Positions 55,979-64,000 of a stretch of 64,000 nucleotides of DNA are shown piece after piece. Position numbers and translations under genes: made by a program. Source of the DNA: Ancylobacter novellus (lineage in GTDB: Bacteria; Pseudomonadota; Alphaproteobacteria; Rhizobiales; Methylopilaceae). The stretch covers positions 1 to 64,000 of the forward strand of contig QFPN01000005.1 of NCBI GenBank assembly GCA_003241695.1, read 5' to 3'. How positions within the stretch are numbered: position 1 is the first letter of the stretch; every line of letters starts with the position of its first letter. The notes beneath the pieces are model-generated. The model searched no databases and was not told the origin of the DNA. It was given only the letters and a program-made list of their open reading frames with translations.

Positions 55979-57607
55979 TTAGCCGGAAACGTGACGCAGG
56001 CCTCCGACATAGCGGCCTTCCACGCGGGAAGAACGCTTTTCGACGGGCGTCATGGCTTCGACGAGACTCTTGAAGGACGCCGCCTGCAGAGGCGGAGCGA
56101 AGACGTAGCCCTGCGCCAGCCGCACGCCCTTCGCGCGCAGATACTCGACCTGCTCGATCGTCTCCACGCCTTCGGCGATCAAGTCGAGGTTCATGTCCTC
56201 GGCGAGCTTCACCATGCCGTCCACGATCGCGACCGAGTACCGTTCGGTCCCGATCGCGTCCACGAACATCTTGTCCATCTTCATGACGTCGACGCCGAGC
56301 TTCAGAAGATAGGACAGGCCGCCATGGCCGGTGCCGACGTCGTCGAGCGCCACCCGCGCGCCGAGCGCCTGCAGCTTGGCGATGACGAGGCGCGCACGCG
56401 CGATGTCCTGCAGCGGCTGGCGCTCAGTCACCTCGAACATGAGCTGGTTCATGCCTATCGGCGACGAGCCGAAGATCCGCTCGACGTCGTCGGCGACGCC
56501 CACGTCGTCGAAATGCCCCGCGAACAGATTGAAACCGACCTTGAGATGCGGACGGGCGCCGTAGATCTCCGCAAGATCGTCGCGCGCCGCCTCCATGAGG
56601 GCGATCGTCATGGGGAAGATTTCCCCGCTCGCTTCGGCGAGCGCGATGAAGCGACCGGGAGGCACGACCTGTCCGTCGGGCTTCACCCATCGCACCAGCA
56701 CCTCGCAGCCCGCGAGGCGCCCCGAAAGGATGTCGATCACCGGCTGATAATAGGGGACGAACTCGCCGCGACGGATCCCGTCGTGTAGTTCCCGGATCGG
56801 ACCGCCGGATCGGCGCACGAGAATCAGCGCGACCGCCACGGCGCCCGCGGCGAAGACGACGCCGGCGATGTTGGCGTAAAGGAAAAGCGCCTCGTTCACC
56901 TCCGCGAGCGCCATCGCCGACGTCGCGACCTCGATCCTGAACGGATAGCGCTGCGATGCGGCGGAGGCCGTGATCGACAGCCCCTCGGCGCCGAGTTCTC
57001 CGAGCGCCGGATCCATCACCTTGCGCGCGATCATCGCGCCGTCGACCAGCACCGCCTGGGCGATGAAGGCGGGGGTGAACTCGCTTTTGAGAAAATAGGG
57101 AAAGATGTCGGCGGCCGGAGTCAGGATCCGGAAGCCTGTTCCGTCCGGACCGCGCCACTGAAGACGGATCATCTGGCGCGTTTCCGTCCCGCCGACGCCG
57201 ACCAGCGAAAGCATCACGTCCGGGCTCAGCGTGGCGTGCTCGGCGGAGAGACGGCTGACGACGCGCGTCTCGCCCGCCGCCGAGCAAACCGCGGCGCCGC
57301 TTCGATCGACGACGGCGACCTCGCCCGCCGTCTTGACGCGCGCGGCGGCAGCGGCCAGCGCGGCCCTACCGTCGGCCCCGCAATCGCGATCGTCGTCGAG
57401 TCCGAGCGTGATGAGAGCCGTCGCCGCCTCGTCGAGCCGCGCTTCGGCCACCTTGAGGATTTCGGCGGCCACGCCGCTGATCTCACGTTGCGCCGTCGTG
57501 CCGATGTTGAACGCCAGAAGAGCGTTCAACGCGACGATCGGCGCGACCACGATCGGCGCGACGGTCAGCAGTCTGCGTCTGAGCGAGTGTCCGCCGTCCT
57601 GAATCAA
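55979..57607 (-). CDS. EAL-domain c-di-GMP phosphodiesterase with CSS-type periplasmic sensor
   Basis: This is a 542-residue membrane protein with two membrane helices (about 12-34 and 238-262) enclosing a periplasmic domain that has CSS-type Cys residues (DDRDCGADG and AAVCSAAG). The C-terminal EAL domain carries GCEVLVRW (EVL for EAL), the Asn in VGFNLFAGH, FEVTER, DDVGTGHGGLSY, KMDK and IAEGVET followed by LAQGYVFAPPL. All metal and substrate residues look intact, so it should hydrolyse c-di-GMP. By analogy with PdeB/PdeC, disulfide state may control it, but that is inference. It lies downstream of maeB. Confidence 0.9.
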   Translation of the reverse strand: MIQDGGHSLRRRLLTVAPIVVAPIVALNALLAFNIGTTAQREISGVAAEILKVAEARLDEAATALITLGLDDDRDCGADGRAALAAAAARVKTAGEVAVVDRSGAAVCSAAGETRVVSRLSAEHATLSPDVMLSLVGVGGTETRQMIRLQWRGPDGTGFRILTPAADIFPYFLKSEFTPAFIAQAVLVDGAMIARKVMDPALGELGAEGLSITASAASQRYPFRIEVATSAMALAEVNEALFLYANIAGVVFAAGAVAVALILVRRSGGPIRELHDGIRRGEFVPYYQPVIDILSGRLAGCEVLVRWVKPDGQVVPPGRFIALAEASGEIFPMTIALMEAARDDLAEIYGARPHLKVGFNLFAGHFDDVGVADDVERIFGSSPIGMNQLMFEVTERQPLQDIARARLVIAKLQALGARVALDDVGTGHGGLSYLLKLGVDVMKMDKMFVDAIGTERYSVAIVDGMVKLAEDMNLDLIAEGVETIEQVEYLRAKGVRLAQGYVFAPPLQAASFKSLVEAMTPVEKRSSRVEGRYVGGLRHVSG

Positions 57608-57727
57608 GATCGCGCCGGGCCTTCTGGAAGGCGCGCGGAAGGCGCCGCGCCCGCTACAATGCGCGACGCGGCTTAATGCGGCCCTAAGCGTCCCCGCGAA
57701 CGACGCTCAGGACCACGCGAGCCGCGC

Positions 57728-60031
57728 TCAGACGTATCGCGCCTGCGCCGCCTCGACGACCGCGATCGCGGTCATGTTCACGACGCCGCGGGCCGTGACG
57801 GAGGGCGTGAGCACATGAGCGGGCTTCGCCGCGCCCACGAGCATCGGGCCGACCGGAAGCGCGTCACCCACCGCGCGGATGAGCTGCGCGGCGATGTTGG
57901 CCGCGTCGAGATTGGGGAAGATGAGGAGGTTGGCCTCGCCGCTCAGCGCGGAATTGGGCAACGCCCGTTCGCGCAGCGACGGCTGCAGGGCGACGTCGCC
58001 CATCATCTCGCCGTCGACCTCAAGGTTTGGCGCGAGTTCGCGGATGAGCTTCAGGGCGTCGCGCATCTTCCGCGCGGACGGCGTGTCGTGCGACCCGAAG
58101 TTCGAATGCGAAAGCAGCGCCGCCTTCGGCGTAATGCCGAAGCGCTCCACCACCCGCGCGCAATGCACCGCGCAGTCGGCGATGCTGCGCGCGTCCGGCT
58201 CCGGCGTGACGTAGGTGTCGGCGAGGAAGTAGGCGCCGTGGTCGCTGATGAGCAGCGACAGCGTGGAGTAGTCCGGAGCGTCGGGCGCGAGGCCGATGAC
58301 CTGGTCGATCGCGCGGAGATGATCGTGGAACCGGCCCTCCAGGCCGCAGATCATCGCGTCGGCCTCGCCGCGCTGCACCGCGAGCGCCGCGATCACCGTC
58401 GAATTGGTGCGCACCACGGTTCGGGCGCGATCCGGCGTGACGCCGCGCCGTCCTGCCCGTTCGACGTAGAGCTGGACGTAATCGCGATAGCGCTTGTCGT
58501 CTTCCGGATTGATGATCTCGACGGTTTCGCCCGGCTTGAAGGTCAGGCCCCATCGGCGGGCGCGGACGTCGATGACGTGCGGGCGCCCGATCAGGATCGG
58601 CGTCGCGATCCCCTCCTCGAGGGCGACCTGCGCCGCCCGCATCGCGCGCTCGTCCTCGCCGTCGGCGTAGATCACGCGCTTCGGATTGGCGCGCGCCGCG
58701 GAGAACACCGGCTTCATCACGAAGCCCGAGCGGAACACGAAGCGGTTCAGCCGGTCCTCATAGGCCGCGAAATCGTTGATCGGACGGCGGGCGACGCCGC
58801 TTTCCATCGCGGCTCTCGCGACGGCCGGCGCGATGCGCAGGATGAGACGCGGGTCGAAGGGGCTCGGGATGAGCGATTCAGGCCCGAACAGGCGCGTGAC
58901 GCCGCCATAGGCCCGCGAGACGACGTCCGAGGACGGCTCGCGCGCAAGCGCCGCGATCGCCCGAACGGCGGCCGCCTTCATGGCTTCGTTGATCTCGGTC
59001 GCGGCGACGTCGAGGGCGCCGCGGAAGATGTAAGGAAAACACAGCACGTTGTTGACCTGGTTCGGGAAATCCGAACGGCCGGTGCAGATCATGGCGCCGG
59101 GTTTCGCCTGTCTCGCCTCGTCGGGCATGATTTCAGGCGTCGGGTTGGCGAGCGCGAGAATCATGGGCTTGTCGCCCATGGTCGCGACCATCTCGGGCTT
59201 CAGCAGTCCGCCGACCGACAGGCCGAGGAACACGTCGGCGCCCACGATCACCTCGGCGAGTTTACGCGCTTCGGTCTTCTGGGCGTAGACGCTCTTCCAG
59301 CGGTCCATCAGCGCCTCGCGGCCCTCATAGACGACGCCCTCGATGTCCGTGACCCAGATGTTCTCGCGGTTCGCGCCGAGGGTCACCAGCAGGTTGAGGC
59401 AGGCGAGCGCCGCGGCGCCGGCGCCCGACGTCACGATCTTCACCGAGCCGAGCGGCTTGCCGGCGAGCTCCAGCCCGTTGACGATCGCGGCCGCCACGAT
59501 GATCGCGGTGCCGTGCTGGTCGTCGTGAAAGACCGGGATGCCCATCCGCTTCTTGCAGGCCTCCTCGACCTCGAAGCATTCGGGAGCCTTGATGTCCTCG
59601 AGGTTGATCCCGCCGAAGGTCGGCTCAAGCGCGCAGACCACGTCGATCAGCTTCTGGGGATCGGTCTCCGCGACCTCGATGTCGAAGACGTCGATGCCCG
59701 CGAATTTCTTGAAGAGGACCGCCTTGCCCTCCATCACCGGCTTGCCCGCGAGGGCGCCGATGTTGCCGAGGCCGAGCACGGCCGTGCCGTTGGTCAGCAC
59801 CGCGACGAGGTTCTGACGGATCGTCAGCTCCGCCGCCTGGGACGGGTCCTCCGCGATCGCGTCGCAGGCCGCGGCCACGCCCGGCGAATAAGCGAGCGCC
59901 AGATCACGCTGGTTTCCGAGCGGCTTGGTGGCGGCAATCTCGAGCTTTCCGGGCCGCGCCCCCGTCGCGGCATTGCCGCGGTGATACACCAGCGCGCCGG
60001 TGCGCAGATCGTCGGACATGTTGCTCGCCAT
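57728..60031 (-). CDS. maeB: NADP-dependent malic enzyme with phosphotransacetylase-like domain
   Basis: This is a 767-residue enzyme converting malate to pyruvate, CO2 and NADPH. Malic N-terminal motifs (YSPGVAAACDAI, NGTAVLGLGNIGALAGKPVMEGK with the catalytic Lys), FHDDQHGTAII and the NADP fold (SVKIVTSGAGAAALACL) are seen. A C-terminal phosphate acetyltransferase-like domain (about 440-767) is typical of MaeB, where it is regulatory and inactive. It is an anaplerotic/NADPH enzyme. It is divergent from the next gene, with a 219-bp spacer. Confidence 0.96.
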   Translation of the reverse strand: MASNMSDDLRTGALVYHRGNAATGARPGKLEIAATKPLGNQRDLALAYSPGVAAACDAIAEDPSQAAELTIRQNLVAVLTNGTAVLGLGNIGALAGKPVMEGKAVLFKKFAGIDVFDIEVAETDPQKLIDVVCALEPTFGGINLEDIKAPECFEVEEACKKRMGIPVFHDDQHGTAIIVAAAIVNGLELAGKPLGSVKIVTSGAGAAALACLNLLVTLGANRENIWVTDIEGVVYEGREALMDRWKSVYAQKTEARKLAEVIVGADVFLGLSVGGLLKPEMVATMGDKPMILALANPTPEIMPDEARQAKPGAMICTGRSDFPNQVNNVLCFPYIFRGALDVAATEINEAMKAAAVRAIAALAREPSSDVVSRAYGGVTRLFGPESLIPSPFDPRLILRIAPAVARAAMESGVARRPINDFAAYEDRLNRFVFRSGFVMKPVFSAARANPKRVIYADGEDERAMRAAQVALEEGIATPILIGRPHVIDVRARRWGLTFKPGETVEIINPEDDKRYRDYVQLYVERAGRRGVTPDRARTVVRTNSTVIAALAVQRGEADAMICGLEGRFHDHLRAIDQVIGLAPDAPDYSTLSLLISDHGAYFLADTYVTPEPDARSIADCAVHCARVVERFGITPKAALLSHSNFGSHDTPSARKMRDALKLIRELAPNLEVDGEMMGDVALQPSLRERALPNSALSGEANLLIFPNLDAANIAAQLIRAVGDALPVGPMLVGAAKPAHVLTPSVTARGVVNMTAIAVVEAAQARYV

Positions 60032-60250
60032 GACGCCGCTCTCCCCGCCGCCCTGCGACGTCGAGCCGCGGCGACTTCTGTTTTTTGTCCTGCCCCGGAA
60101 TGGCGCGAGCGCACGGCAACCGTCAAGCAGGAAGCGTCGGAAGGCCCTGCGCAGGGCGCAGAGCCGGACGGCGTGAGAATCCCGGCTCGCTTGACCGCAG
60201 GCGGACGTCCGGATTCAGTCGACGCAATCAACGGGGGGACGGTCCCGCAT

Positions 60251-62236
60251 ATGAAACGCGCTTTCGCGATCGCCGGCGCGACGCTCCTTGCGGTCGCCGT
60301 CGCGGCGATCGCCTTCGGGCCACACCTCATCCAGCGTTATGCGGAGAGCAAGGTCGATCAGGCCCTGGCGCGAATGCGGGTGCAAACCACCTCGGTGGTG
60401 AACCGGGGCGCGGTGACGGTCGACCTGTCGAACCGCGCGCTGACGATCCGTGATCTCGGCATCGAGAGCGCGGGCCGCGAACAGCGCATCGGCGTCGCGA
60501 GCCTCACCATCGTGAGGCCGCGCGAGGCCGGCAGGCTTCTGACCGCGGAACGCGTGATCTTCGAGGACGTCACCGTCAAGTCCGCCGGCGAGACGATCAC
60601 GGTTCCCCGCATCGAGATCGACAATTATTCGGGCCCGGAACGCGGCCTCACCGCGACCCCCGGCATAGGCCGCAACGCGCGCACGCAGGCCGACCTGATC
60701 CACATGGTGTCGCTCGAGCGGGCGGTCGCTCCGGTCGTGTTGGTCACGGGCGACGACACCGCGCTCAGGCGAACCCTGCGCAACGTCGCGATCAACAGGG
60801 TGGCGAAGGGGCTCGTGGAGAGCGCGACCGTCGACGGGGTCGCGCTTCAGGTGCCCTATATCTCGCCTGAGCAGTCGCCCGAGACGTCGTCCATGACGGT
60901 GTCGGCTGGCCCCCTCGTCTATCAGGGCGTGGACCTGCCGACCCTGTGGCGCTTCTACGCCGGCGACGGCGCGGGCGATCGACAGCCCTTCCTGAAGAGC
61001 GGCGTCGTCGCGAACGTCCAGTCGGTGACGACGTTGCGCCCCGGCGGCGAGATTCGCGCATCCTGGCGACGCCTGACGGTCGACGGCGTCACGGTCCGGC
61101 CGCTGGGCTTCCCGGTGACGACCTTCGATCCGTTCGCGACCAAGCTGCGCGTCGGCGAAGCCGTCACGCCTGCCGAGGTCCGCCAGCAGCTTCTGTTCGG
61201 CGCCGACGGCCTGAGAGCCATCGCTTTCGACCGGGTCGCGATCGAGGGCGCGAAGCTCGAGATCGCCCGCGAAGACGAGCTTAGGCGCTCGCTCGACGTC
61301 GCCTCGGCCGAGATCGGGCCCTACGCCGAAGGCCGCCTCGGCGCCGTGAAGGCGCAAGGCGTCGATTATCGGGCCGGCGATCTGATCCGTCTCTCGCTCA
61401 AGAGCGCGGCCCTCAGTGGCTTCGACGCGACCGGGCTGCTCGGCTACGCCGATCGCATCGGGCGCGACGAGGCGTTGCTGACGATGCGGCCGACCGCCGT
61501 CGACGTCGTCAGATACGCCCCGCGCCTGTCCGGGGCGGAGGCGACCGGGCTCGCTTTCTCCGGTCCGGCGGGCGGAATGACCGCGGCCGCCGTGAGGGTC
61601 GAGGCGAACGCGCCGGCCGAGGAAGTCCCCCAGCATGTCGCCTTCACGCTCGACGACCTCGACGCGCATCCCGCGCCGGGCTCATGGGGCGCGAAGACGC
61701 TCTCCCAGATGCGGCTCGGCGCCCTGACGGGCGGACTGAGCTTCGCGCTGACGCTGGATCCGACGAAGAAGACGCTGTCGTTGAACCGCTTCGATTACCG
61801 GTTCGAGCAACTGGGCTCCCTGACGGCGACGGGCGAAATGTCGTCCGTCGATCCGCTGCTGGCGGTGGCGACCGGCGCGGACTTCGTAGACAAGTTCTCC
61901 GCGATCGAACTCGGGATGTTCAAGCTGACCTTCGCCGACGACGGCGCTGTCGAAACCATCCTCCGGCGAACCGCCGACGCCGCGCGGACGCCGGTCGAGC
62001 TCTATCGGGAGGAAGTCGCGCGCGACGCGCAGGAGCAGATCTTCCGCCTGTTCGGGCCGCCGGCGGAAAACTCCGCGGAATCGGCCGCGCGCTTCATCCG
62101 CGATCCGCGCCGGGTCGAGGTCGTCGTCACCCCGCGCGGAACCTCGCCCACGCTTCTGAACCTGATCCGCGCCTTCGACCTCGGTCCGGCGGGGATCGCG
62201 CAGGTGATCGACCTCAGCGTGCTCTACAAGCGCTGA
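60251..62236 (+). CDS. Hypothetical envelope protein, 661 aa
   Basis: I do not recognise a family. The N terminus is a signal peptide or anchor (AFAIAGATLLAVAVAAIAFG). The rest is rich in alternating hydrophobic beta-type sequence (VTVDLSNRALTIRDLGIES, ALTGGLSFALTLDP), vaguely like AsmA-type periplasmic proteins, but no signature could be confirmed. The same frame is open for 812 codons upstream, opposite maeB. That part is a shadow, and the ATG at 60251 is preferred because a signal peptide begins there. It is convergent with aspS (20-bp gap). Confidence 0.78.
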   Translation: MKRAFAIAGATLLAVAVAAIAFGPHLIQRYAESKVDQALARMRVQTTSVVNRGAVTVDLSNRALTIRDLGIESAGREQRIGVASLTIVRPREAGRLLTAERVIFEDVTVKSAGETITVPRIEIDNYSGPERGLTATPGIGRNARTQADLIHMVSLERAVAPVVLVTGDDTALRRTLRNVAINRVAKGLVESATVDGVALQVPYISPEQSPETSSMTVSAGPLVYQGVDLPTLWRFYAGDGAGDRQPFLKSGVVANVQSVTTLRPGGEIRASWRRLTVDGVTVRPLGFPVTTFDPFATKLRVGEAVTPAEVRQQLLFGADGLRAIAFDRVAIEGAKLEIAREDELRRSLDVASAEIGPYAEGRLGAVKAQGVDYRAGDLIRLSLKSAALSGFDATGLLGYADRIGRDEALLTMRPTAVDVVRYAPRLSGAEATGLAFSGPAGGMTAAAVRVEANAPAEEVPQHVAFTLDDLDAHPAPGSWGAKTLSQMRLGALTGGLSFALTLDPTKKTLSLNRFDYRFEQLGSLTATGEMSSVDPLLAVATGADFVDKFSAIELGMFKLTFADDGAVETILRRTADAARTPVELYREEVARDAQEQIFRLFGPPAENSAESAARFIRDPRRVEVVVTPRGTSPTLLNLIRAFDLGPAGIAQVIDLSVLYKR

Positions 62237-62256
62237 GGTCGATCGCCAGCCTGCGT

Positions 62257-64000
62257 TCAGCCCGCCTTGGGGGCCGCCAGCGCCGTGCGGATGTGCAGTT
62301 CCTTGAGCTGCTTCGGCGACGCCTCGGAAGGCGACCCCATCAACAGGTCCTCGGCGCGCTGGTTCATCGGGAAGATCGAGATCTCGCGCAGGTTGGTCGC
62401 GCCGGTCAGCAGCATGACGATGCGGTCGACGCCCGCCGCCATGCCGCCATGGGGCGGGGCGCCGTACTGGAACGCGCGATACATGCCGCCGAAGCGGTCG
62501 ACCACCGTCTGCTCGTCATAGCCCGCGATCTCGAACGCCTTGACCATCGCCTCGGGGCGATGGTTGCGGATGCCGCCCGAAGCGATCTCGAAGCCGTTGC
62601 AGGCGATGTCGTACTGGAACGCCTTAATGGTGAGCGGGTCCTGGTTCTGGAGCGCGTCGAGTCCACCCTGCGGCATCGAGAACGGGTTGTGGGAGAAGTC
62701 GACCTTCTTCTCCTCCTCGCTCCATTCGTAGAACGGGAAGTCGACGATCCAGGCGAGTTCGAACCGGTCGTGGTCGACGAGCTTCAGCTCCTCGCCGACG
62801 CGCGTGCGGGCGAGGCCCGCGAACTTCCAGAACTTCTGCGGGTCGCCGGCCACGAAGAAAGCCGCGTCGCCCTCCTTGAGGCCGAGCTGCTCGCGGATCG
62901 CGGCGGTGCGCTCCGGACCGATGTTGTTCGCGATCGGGCCGGCGCCCTCGCCGCCCTCGCGCCACATGACGTAGCCGAGGCCGGGCTGGCCCTCGCTTTG
63001 CGCCCAGGAGTTCATGCGGTCGCAGAAGGCGCGGCTGCCGCCGGTCGGTCCGGGGATCGCCCAGACCTGATTGCCCTCGGTCTCCAGCATCCGCGCGAAG
63101 ACCTTGAAGCCGCTCCCGCGAAAGTGCTCCGAGACGTCCTGCATGACGAGCGGATTGCGCAGGTCCGGCTTGTCGGTGCCGTATTTCTTCAGCGCCTCGG
63201 CGAAGGGAATGCGCGGCCACTCCTTCGTGACCGGCTTTCCGTTCGCGAAGTCCTCGAACACGCCCGTGATCACGGGCTCGACAGCCGCAAACACGTCCTC
63301 CTGCTCGACGAAGCTCATTTCGAGGTCGAGCTGGTAGAACTCGCCCGGCAGGCGGTCGGCGCGCGGGTCCTCGTCGCGGAAGCAGGGCGCGATCTGGAAA
63401 TAGCGGTCGAAGCCCGACATCATGATGAGCTGCTTGTACTGCTGCGGCGCCTGCGGCAGCGCGTAGAACTTGCCCGGATGAATGCGGCTCGGCACCAGGA
63501 AGTCGCGCGCGCCCTCGGGCGACGACGCTGTCAGGATCGGCGTCTGGAACTCGAAGAAGCCCTGATCCTTCATCTTCGCCCGCATGGCGTCGACGATGCG
63601 TCCACGGGTCATGATGTTGCGGTGGAGCTTTTCGCGCCGCAGGTCGAGGAAGCGGTACTTGAGCCGCGTCTCCTCGGGGTATTCCTGGTCGCCGAAGACC
63701 GGCAGCGGCAGGTCGGCCGCGGGGCCGAGCGTCTCGACCTCGGTCGCGAACACCTCGATCTGGCCGGTAGGCAGCTCGGGATTGTCGGTGCCGGCGGGGC
63801 GCGGCCGCACCAGCCCGTCGATGCGGATGACGGTTTCGGCCCGCGCCTTCTCGATCGCGCCGAAGGCCGGCGAATCCGGATCGGCGACGACCTGCGTCAT
63901 GCCGTAATGGTCGCGCAGGTCGACGAACAGCACGCCGCCATGGTCTCGCACGCGATGCACCCAGCCCGAAAGCCGGACGGTCTGGCCGACATGCTCCGGA
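62257..64000 (-). CDS. aspS: Aspartyl-tRNA synthetase (N-terminal end outside window)
   Basis: The frame runs off the right edge; 581 residues are visible. The OB-fold anticodon-binding domain (SGWVHRVRDHGGVLFVDLRDHYG), class II motif 2 (FRDEDPRADRLPGEFYQLDLEMSF), the bacterial GAD insertion and motif 3 (GVDRIVMLLTGATNLREI) are intact. The family can be discriminating, or non-discriminating if the organism lacks AsnRS. The sequence alone does not decide which. The first internal Met at 63960 is not the real start, because homologous sequence continues before it. Confidence 0.96.
   Translation of the reverse strand, partial: PEHVGQTVRLSGWVHRVRDHGGVLFVDLRDHYGMTQVVADPDSPAFGAIEKARAETVIRIDGLVRPRPAGTDNPELPTGQIEVFATEVETLGPAADLPLPVFGDQEYPEETRLKYRFLDLRREKLHRNIMTRGRIVDAMRAKMKDQGFFEFQTPILTASSPEGARDFLVPSRIHPGKFYALPQAPQQYKQLIMMSGFDRYFQIAPCFRDEDPRADRLPGEFYQLDLEMSFVEQEDVFAAVEPVITGVFEDFANGKPVTKEWPRIPFAEALKKYGTDKPDLRNPLVMQDVSEHFRGSGFKVFARMLETEGNQVWAIPGPTGGSRAFCDRMNSWAQSEGQPGLGYVMWREGGEGAGPIANNIGPERTAAIREQLGLKEGDAAFFVAGDPQKFWKFAGLARTRVGEELKLVDHDRFELAWIVDFPFYEWSEEEKKVDFSHNPFSMPQGGLDALQNQDPLTIKAFQYDIACNGFEIASGGIRNHRPEAMVKAFEIAGYDEQTVVDRFGGMYRAFQYGAPPHGGMAAGVDRIVMLLTGATNLREISIFPMNQRAEDLLMGSPSEASPKQLKELHIRTALAAPKAG

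Noticed and set aside
57815..60250. 812-codon open frame antisense to maeB, continuous with the 60251 gene
   Set aside because: The maeB protein is unmistakable on the other strand. The antisense translation is Arg/His/Asp-rich without motifs, and GC-rich codon bias suppresses stops in this frame. The signal peptide marks the true start at 60251.

Overview
This window is ordinary, gene-dense, GC-rich chromosome from an alphaproteobacterium, most likely of the order Hyphomicrobiales. The evidence is gene order: rlpA-dacF-tmk-holB-metG-tatD-MBL, a suf operon headed by a second cysteine desulfurase, amiC-mrcA-prfB, and tpiA-secG beside a PpiD-like gene and trpE. An acidic/basic insertion in RNase E and its C-terminal Gly-Trp-Trp tail fit the same group. 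The species cannot be named from the sequence alone. I see no phage, insertion sequence, plasmid function, CRISPR array or rRNA. The only tRNA is tRNA-Ser(UGA).

Layout. 1-1018: 3' end of an SDR gene and the tRNA. 1019-9508 (+): envelope genes (RlpA lipoprotein, DacF-like D,D-carboxypeptidase) followed by a tightly overlapping run (tmk, holB, metG, tatD, MBL hydrolase) and a saccharopine-dehydrogenase-like gene. 9509-14762: mazG, an orphan HisKA-like gene, an esterase divergent from parE, and a small secreted protein. 14956-18693: DEAD-box helicase, diguanylate cyclase and an Old Yellow Enzyme reductase. 18842-27059 (-): the Fe-S assembly block (cysteine desulfurase, sufB, sufC, sufD, sufS, sufT, a VOC gene, sufA, a TfoX-like gene). 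27222-37604: alpha/beta hydrolase, anmK, a DUF2778 L,D-transpeptidase-like gene, tyrS, a giant AsmA/YhdP-like protein, bcp and an M23 endopeptidase. 37688-40160: a compositionally different stretch with one large unknown cysteine-rich lipoprotein. 40161-46352 (-): prfB with programmed frameshift, an EthD/CDF insertion, PBP1A and AmiC. 47091-55353: rne, secG, tpiA, a SurA/PpiD-type foldase and trpE. 55476-64000: glycine-zipper lipoprotein, EAL phosphodiesterase, malic enzyme, a large secreted unknown and the C-terminal part of aspS.

How the genes work together. The suf block mobilises sulfur (two cysteine desulfurases), builds clusters on SufBCD and delivers them through SufA and SufT. Peptidoglycan functions recur: RlpA, DacF-like, M23, PBP1A, AmiC, AnmK recycling and the DUF2778 protein. 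A diguanylate cyclase and an EAL protein are both present, but not linked.

Main points for a second look: a D,D-carboxypeptidase whose catalytic SxxK lysine is a threonine; an intact RF2 autoregulatory frameshift; a VOC gene with no normal start codon inside the suf operon; mosaic palindromic repeats, one of them inside that operon; a 43-codon AT-leaning reading frame between sufB and sufC; a HisKA-like domain without its histidine; and the large unknown lipoprotein in AT-richer DNA. No clearly new multi-gene system is evident. The unknown lipoprotein is the best candidate for undescribed biology.
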